DNA of 64,000 bases. Source: SIG701 sp045544955. GTDB taxonomy: Bacteria > Bacillota > Clostridia > Oscillospirales > CAG-272. How positions within the stretch are numbered: the stretch's first letter is position 1; the number at the start of each line of letters is the position of its first letter. Both the position numbers and the translations under genes were made by a program. Positions 60,198-64,000 of this stretch are shown here, in pieces. Under the pieces are notes generated by a model that ran no database searches, was not told where the DNA came from, and worked only from the letters and a program-made list of their open reading frames with translations. Location of the stretch: contig JAZPZY010000043.1 of the NCBI GenBank assembly GCA_045544955.1, positions 3,187 through 67,186 on the forward strand, written 5' to 3'.

Positions 60198-60815
60198 TCA
60201 GTCAAACAGGGTGAACCGATTGAAAGGGAACATGCGGAGAATGGCGCGTCCCACCACGCACCGCTCGTCGATCAGACCGATGTCCTTGGAACGGCTGTCC
60301 GAGGAATGGTTGCGGTTGTCGCCCATGACGAACAGGTATCCCTCGGGAATCGTTACGGGGTATTCCCAGTCAGAGGTGATAAAGTCGTCCGGAGCCAGCT
60401 TCCGATACGGCTCGTCCAGCACCTTGCCGTCTACCGTAACGGTCCATGTGGAAAAATCAATATCCACCACCTGACCTTCTGTGGCGATCACCCGTTTTAC
60501 GATGGGCTGGCTGTAATAGCGAAGCCCCACGTTGTGCACCACTACGATATCTCCCTGCTGCGGCGTGTAATGGATGCCGCCTACCAGAAGATAATCACCT
60601 TCCAGAAGCGTGTCCTCCATGGAGGGACCTTCCACCACGGTCGGGCGGATAATAAAAGTGAAAACGGTGAGGATCACTGCGGCACACAGGATAAACAGTT
60701 CCAGAATGTCAAAAACTTCTTCGGTGATCCTTCTGAGGACAGTGGGCTTTTCTCCATCCGCTGCTGTCGCGGCGTTTTCTGTTTCCGGGGTATCCGGATA
60801 TTCACTTGAAGCCAT
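60198..60815 (-). CDS. lepB: Signal peptidase I
   Basis: A 205-residue membrane serine protease. One N-terminal membrane segment is at about 37-57, then the catalytic Ser65 (GPSMEDTL) and Lys107 (VKRVIA), and the GDNRNHSSDSR box near 165. The catalytic part lies outside the membrane. It follows apgM by 32 bases. Confidence 0.95.
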   Translation of the reverse strand: MASSEYPDTPETENAATAADGEKPTVLRRITEEVFDILELFILCAAVILTVFTFIIRPTVVEGPSMEDTLLEGDYLLVGGIHYTPQQGDIVVVHNVGLRYYSQPIVKRVIATEGQVVDIDFSTWTVTVDGKVLDEPYRKLAPDDFITSDWEYPVTIPEGYLFVMGDNRNHSSDSRSKDIGLIDERCVVGRAILRMFPFNRFTLFD

Positions 60816-60847
60816 GGTACGGCTCCTTTCTTACGGCTGTGTGAAAA

Positions 60848-62062
60848 TTATTTCTCAATCATGAGGGAGAGCAGGGTGCTGCCGTCGGCAACGTAGTTGT
60901 TCATGGCAGCGGCGTTTGCCTCCGTGAATACGCTCATACCGGCAGATTCCTTCCGGGAATCGTACAAAAAGAACGGTACGGGCTCATGGGAATGGGTGCG
61001 GATCTCAATGGGCGTGGGATGATCCGGCAGTACCAGGATCTTGAAATCCTCGCCGCACCGCTTCAGATAATCGAGAACCGGTGCGAGAATCAACGCGTCG
61101 ATCTTTTCGATGGCTTTTACCTTTACGTCCAACTCGCCCCGGTGGCCGCATTCGTCCGGTGCTTCCACGTGGACGTATACGAAATCACTGCCGCTTTCAA
61201 AAGCGGCGATAGCGGCGGCCGCCTTGTTGTCGTAATTGGTGTGGTAGTTGCCCGTGGCGCCTTCCACGTCGGCCACATCCATACCGGCACACAGACCGAT
61301 CCCCTTGATCAGATCCACAGCGGAGATGACCGTGCCATTGATCCCCCATTTTTCCGAGAAGGAGGGGAGAGCGGGCTTCTTTCCGGGGCTCCAGAGCCAG
61401 GGAGAGTTGGCCGGGCGAAGTCCCCTGGCGCGGCGTTCTTCGTTGACGGGATGATGATTCAGCACGTCGTAGCCGGCTTTCATAAACTGCAGAAACTCCC
61501 CGCCGCCATTTTCCGCCTTGGGAAGATGGTCACCGATACGCTGACCGATGATGTCGTGGGGGCGGTCGAAATTGTATTTATCGTCTGCACCGTCCCATAC
61601 GAGGCAGTGGCGGTAGCTGACGCCGGTATACAGCTTGCGTCCCGGCATGGGGAGAGCCTCGTTCAGCGCTTCGATCAGCTGTGCGGCTTCCTCCGTCGTG
61701 ATCTCGTCCGCACTGTGATCCAGCATCCGGCGGTCTTCGTAATTTTCCTCCTCTTCGGAGAGGGTGACGACGTTGCAGCGGATGGCGGTATCGTTGTCGC
61801 CCAGCGTGAGGCCCATGCTGACTGCCTCCAAGGGAGAGCGTCCCTTAGAATATACGGCAGGATCGTAGGAGAGAATGGCAAGGTTGGCGGTGTCGCTTTC
61901 CGGCACCATATGTGCGGGAACGTTCATAGCCGTGCCGCCTGCGGAAACGGCGGCCAGAGCATCCATGTACTTTTTGTTGGCTGCCTCCATAGGCGTTTTG
62001 CCGCCGAGGCCGGGGCAGGGGCGGTCAGCCATGCCGTCGGGGATAAGAACAAAGTATTTCAT
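60848..62062 (-). CDS. Archaeal-type phosphoglycerate mutase family protein (ApgM; possible homoserine kinase)
   Basis: A 404-residue alkaline-phosphatase-superfamily protein of the ApgM group. N-terminal LIPDGMADRP near 5-14 has the metal-binding Asp; ESDTANLAILSYDP near 53-66 provides the likely nucleophile; DECGHRGE near 304 and LPDHPTP near 344 give further metal ligands. ApgM isomerises 3- and 2-phosphoglycerate. A sub-family has been proposed as homoserine kinase in genomes that have thrC but no thrB (TIGR02535, from memory). Its apparent operon with threonine synthase makes that role plausible here. The leader has an unusual hairpin between the Shine-Dalgarno site and the ATG. Confidence 0.85.
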   Translation of the reverse strand: MKYFVLIPDGMADRPCPGLGGKTPMEAANKKYMDALAAVSAGGTAMNVPAHMVPESDTANLAILSYDPAVYSKGRSPLEAVSMGLTLGDNDTAIRCNVVTLSEEEENYEDRRMLDHSADEITTEEAAQLIEALNEALPMPGRKLYTGVSYRHCLVWDGADDKYNFDRPHDIIGQRIGDHLPKAENGGGEFLQFMKAGYDVLNHHPVNEERRARGLRPANSPWLWSPGKKPALPSFSEKWGINGTVISAVDLIKGIGLCAGMDVADVEGATGNYHTNYDNKAAAAIAAFESGSDFVYVHVEAPDECGHRGELDVKVKAIEKIDALILAPVLDYLKRCGEDFKILVLPDHPTPIEIRTHSHEPVPFFLYDSRKESAGMSVFTEANAAAMNNYVADGSTLLSLMIEK

Positions 62063-62114
62063 TGCGTATTGTCAGCCTCAAAGAGGCTCCTTTCTGAAAA
62101 TGAAAAAGAAAATA

Positions 62115-62143
62115 ATTATATGGAAACGGTATAGAGTTGTCAA
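62115..62143 (-). promoter_or_regulatory. Promoter of the apgM-lepB-rbgA-rnhB-yraN-thrC run
   Basis: Perfect TTGACA (62138-62143) and perfect TATAAT (62115-62120) on the minus strand with a 17-base spacer, about 50 bases before the ATG. No other promoter or terminator is obvious down to thrC. Confidence 0.85.
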
Positions 62144-62254
62144 AAAACTACACCAACATATAGTATACCACAACGGGGAGAAAAGTACAAGGTTTTTTTC
62201 GGAAAATCCTTTTTTACCGCACGAAAAAAGTTTTGGAAATTTTTCTGAAATCTA

Positions 62255-62283
62255 TTGAAAAGTGCTCACGAATGTGCTATAAT
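62255..62283 (+). promoter_or_regulatory. Promoter of rpsT
   Basis: TTGAAA (62255-62260) and TATAAT (62278-62283) with a 17-base spacer, giving a leader of about 78 bases. The leader contains CGGTATCC twice. Confidence 0.8.
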
Positions 62284-62367
62284 ACATAACTGTATGAAAG
62301 GATGCCGGTATCCCCTCTCAGATTCGGTATCCGGGGATTGAATATTTTACGTAGGGAGGTGAATGTT

Positions 62368-62631
62368 TTGCCGATCATCAAGAGTGCGAAGAAGCGCGTT
62401 AAGGTTACTGCTACCAAGACCCTTCAGAATAAGATGTTCAAGAGCCTGTACCGTACTACCGTGAAGAAGTTTTTGGCAGCGGTTGAGGCAGGTAACAAGG
62501 AAGAGGCACTTGCAGCATACAAGCTTGCCGTTAAGAAGGCTGACCAGGCTGCAAAGCGTGGTATCATCCACAAGAATGCTGCCGCTCACAAGAAGAGCCA
62601 GTTTACGAAGCTCCTCAACAGCATGAACTGA
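62368..62631 (+). CDS. rpsT: 30S ribosomal protein S20
   Basis: An 87-residue S20, which binds 16S rRNA helices in the body of the 30S subunit. The start PIIKSAKKRVKVT, mid-protein RTTVKKF and the end RGIIHKNAAAHKKSQ are diagnostic. The TTG start is set by a strong GGGAGGTG site and the conserved N terminus; no in-frame ATG fits. Divergent from apgM, with its own promoter and terminator. Confidence 0.95.
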   Translation: MPIIKSAKKRVKVTATKTLQNKMFKSLYRTTVKKFLAAVEAGNKEEALAAYKLAVKKADQAAKRGIIHKNAAAHKKSQFTKLLNSMN

Positions 62632-62653
62632 TTTTGAAATCAAAAACAGATAT

Positions 62654-62679
62654 GCCCGTCTGGCTGCGACGGGCTTTTT
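62654..62679 (+). terminator. Terminator of rpsT
   Basis: GCCCGTC (62654-62660) and GACGGGC (62668-62674) with a seven-base loop, followed by TTTTT. Confidence 0.9.
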
Positions 62680-62703
62680 GTTTTGCCTTTTTCCCAAAAA
62701 GCC

Positions 62704-62732
62704 TTGCAAAAGGGGATGGCAAAGGGTATAAT
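62704..62732 (+). promoter_or_regulatory. Promoter of the MBL hydrolase gene
   Basis: TTGCAA (62704-62709) and TATAAT (62727-62732), spacer 17 bases, 30 bases before the ATG at 62763. Confidence 0.75.
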
Positions 62733-62762
62733 GAAAGCATCTTATCTGAAAGGTGTTTCACA

Positions 62763-63536
62763 ATGAAAATTCATTTTCTCGGTACCTGTGCCGGAACGGA
62801 GCCCATGCCCACAAGACAGCATATGTCTTTTGCCGTAGAATCGGCCGGTGCTTTGTACTGGTTCGATGCCGGCGAGGGATGTTCCCGCACGGCTTATATA
62901 AAGGGGTTGGATCTTCTTTCGATAAAATCCATCGTGATCTCCCATCCCCATATGGATCATACCGGCGGCCTTGCCAATCTTATCTGGAACATGACCACTG
63001 TTTCCGCCAATTACAGAATCCCTCATAAATTCGGAGAGGTTTCTCTGTGCGTGCCGGTGATGGACGTGTGGAGCGGCGTGCAGTCTTTGCTTACGGCGGA
63101 CGGGGGCGGCTATACTAACCGCATTTCGGTGAAGCCGAAGGTGCTGACAGACGGCGTGGTGTTCGACGACGGAAACGTGAAGATCACGGCGTATCACAAT
63201 ATGCACATGGGGCATACGGAGGATACCCCGTGGCGTTCCTTTACCTTCCGCATCGAAGGGGAAGGTAAGACGGTGGTCTATTCCGGGGACATCCGCACGG
63301 CGGACGAGTTGGATGCGGTGATCGGTGACGGATGTGACTGTGCCATTATGGAGACGGGGCATTTCAAGATTGACGCGGTGCACGAGTATTACAAGGATAA
63401 AAACGTGGGCTGCGTGTACTTCAGCCACAACGGCCGGGAGATTCTGAACGATCTGTCCGGCAGCCGGGAAAAGGTGGCTGCCCTGTTTGGCCGCCGCGGC
63501 GTGATTGCCGAAGACGGCATGACGGTGGACGTGTGA
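62763..63536 (+). CDS. MBL fold metallo-hydrolase (RNase Z-like)
   Basis: A 257-residue metallo-beta-lactamase-fold hydrolase. The zinc motif HPHMDH is near 59-64, with further ligands in HNMHMGHTED (near 143), YSGDIRT (near 178) and FSHNGRE (near 220). The N-terminal IHFLGTCAGTEPMP resembles RNase Z and related phosphodiesterases, but there is no exosite arm, so tRNase activity is not assumed. The frame is open upstream, but an AAAGGTG site and the promoter fix the ATG at 62763. Confidence 0.85.
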   Translation: MKIHFLGTCAGTEPMPTRQHMSFAVESAGALYWFDAGEGCSRTAYIKGLDLLSIKSIVISHPHMDHTGGLANLIWNMTTVSANYRIPHKFGEVSLCVPVMDVWSGVQSLLTADGGGYTNRISVKPKVLTDGVVFDDGNVKITAYHNMHMGHTEDTPWRSFTFRIEGEGKTVVYSGDIRTADELDAVIGDGCDCAIMETGHFKIDAVHEYYKDKNVGCVYFSHNGREILNDLSGSREKVAALFGRRGVIAEDGMTVDV

Positions 63537-63587
63537 AATCGAAAAAAGGGACTGTGTTAGAGCGTCACCCTAAAGGACAGTTTTCAA

Positions 63588-63623
63588 AAATACGGCATAT
63601 CTCGAAAGAGGTATGCCGTATTT
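63588..63623 (+). terminator. Hairpin after the MBL gene, probable terminator
   Basis: AAATACGGCATA (63588-63599) and TATGCCGTATTT (63612-63623) form a perfect 12-bp stem with a 12-base loop; the T-run after it is weak. It lies within a possible decayed insertion-sequence end. Confidence 0.6.
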
Positions 63624-63688
63624 CTGTATTTGTGTCTCCAAATGCAGTGCTTGTCAGGGAATTTGATAAGGCATAGATGAACAAAAAA

Positions 63689-63854
63689 GGCTCCCTTGTG
63701 TAAAGGGAGCTGACGCCGAAGGCGGCTGAGGGATTGTAGCGTCGTTTGCGACGCGTCACGAACTCTTTGAGTTCGTGCATTGATACTTTATTTAATGTAG
63801 AACCAATCCCTCCGTCTCGCTTGCGCGAGCCACCTCCCTTTACACAAGGGAGGC
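63689..63854. mobile_element. MITE-like palindromic element, about 166 bp
   Basis: Terminal inverted repeats of 24 bases with two mismatches lie at 63689-63712 and 63831-63854. Each is itself a small hairpin (CTCCCTT/AAGGGAG). Inside are sub-hairpins GCGTCG/CGACGC and CACGAACTC/GAGTTCGTG, and the GAGGGATTG motif recurs near both ends in inverted orientation. It has no coding capacity. Elements beginning GGCTCCCTTGTGTAAAGGGAG are, from memory, dispersed repeats in gut Clostridia. Confidence 0.7.
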
Positions 63855-63919
63855 TCATTACCTCTCGACAGTAAAACTATAAGGTGTAACACACTATACC
63901 TTGAAGATCAAGACGTGTG

Positions 63920-63956
63920 AAAAAGGACAGAGAACGTGAAATTCTCTGTCCTTTTT
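63920..63956. terminator. Strong symmetric terminator hairpin
   Basis: A 15-bp perfect inverted repeat, AAAAAGGACAGAGAA (63920-63934) and TTCTCTGTCCTTTTT (63942-63956), working in either direction. No gene ends near it on + inside the window; it may serve a minus-strand gene beyond the right edge. Confidence 0.75.
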
Positions 63957-63964
63957 GCCGTAGG

Positions 63965-64000
63965 GGCGAACTGCGTTCGCCCGCGGGCGTTCACAGAACG
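63965..64000. repeat. Start of a dispersed palindromic repeat, cut by the window edge
   Basis: GGGCGAAC and GTTCGCCC form an 8-bp hairpin with a three-base loop (63965-63983), followed by GGGCGTTCACAGAACG, which starts another small palindrome. Units of the form GTAGGGGCGNNN are common intergenic repeats in this clade, by recollection. Confidence 0.5.

Noticed and set aside
63565..63858. 97-codon minus-strand open frame in the right-hand tail
   Set aside because: It runs through the MITE-like palindrome and is explained by repeat structure; no ribosome site.
1..64000. tRNA genes, rRNA genes, CRISPR arrays
   Set aside because: No cloverleaf with a TTCGA-type arm, no rRNA signature and no regularly spaced direct repeats were seen on reading; a dedicated scan would be decisive.

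Overview
The window looks like chromosomal DNA of a spore-forming, gut-type Clostridia (Bacillota), probably an uncultured Oscillospirales- or Christensenellales-like lineage. The evidence is clostridial gene order (phoH-ybeY-era-recO-mutS2; miaB-ylbF/ricA-mutS-mutL-tgt; tig-clpP-clpX; lepB-rbgA-rnhB-yraN), Shine-Dalgarno sites of the AGGAGG type, TTGACA/TATAAT promoters with 17-base spacers, a spoIIQ-like gene behind a sigma-F-like promoter, and a remnant of the spore-coat gene cotJC. GC content is in the mid-fifties by eye. No rRNA, tRNA, CRISPR array or plasmid/phage replication gene was seen.

Layout. 1-5.7 kb: a + strand housekeeping operon for RNA processing and DNA repair (phoH, ybeY, era, recO, mutS2). 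5.7-11.8 kb: a rhamnose operon (sugar-phosphate isomerase-like protein, rhaB, rhaA) that continues into two secreted lipoproteins (CapA-like, amidase). 11.8-16.8 kb: an AEC transporter with a 30-codon ORF behind it, then prs, argS and yebC. 16.8-18.8 kb: the 3' end of cotJC cut off by a large serine recombinase gene, with a coupled 51-codon ORF and a palindromic promoter. 18.8-25.5 kb: a minus-strand accessory operon (Gfo/Idh/MocA dehydrogenase, two duplicated amidohydrolases around a cytosolic sialidase-fold protein, DegT aminotransferase) with an AraC regulator upstream. 25.5-32 kb: a two-component system, a GHL10-amidase lipoprotein and a SpoIIQ-like M23 protein. 32-34.8 kb: a ThyX-like protein of unknown role, then a NusG-II / Gx-transporter / ApbE trio resembling part of flavin-based extracellular electron transfer loci. 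34.8-42.6 kb: miaB, a Cys-cluster RicA-like protein, mutS, mutL, tgt. 42.6-51.1 kb: a second accessory minus-strand region (M28 peptidase plus the tail of a lost second copy, a frameshifted MBL hydrolase, two amidohydrolases, 2-hydroxyacid dehydrogenase, enolase-superfamily enzyme, Gfo/Idh/MocA, AraC, GNAT). 51.1-55.4 kb: clpX, clpP, tig and a phosphoesterase. 55.4-62.1 kb: DUF1540 and the long minus-strand run apgM-lepB-rbgA-rnhB-yraN-dipeptidase-thrC. 62.2-64 kb: rpsT, an MBL hydrolase, and a non-coding tail holding a MITE-like palindromic element and other repeats.

Most interesting points: (1) a sporulation gene (cotJC) interrupted at the 3' end of a serine recombinase gene, the architecture of sporulation intervening elements such as skin, although the 5' half is not in the window; (2) two parallel sugar-type accessory clusters built from Gfo/Idh/MocA plus paired amidohydrolases; (3) an archaeal-type phosphoglycerate-mutase-like gene in apparent operon with threonine synthase, which may be a homoserine kinase; (4) decay products (M28 tail, MBL frameshift) and small ORFs that a standard annotation would miss.
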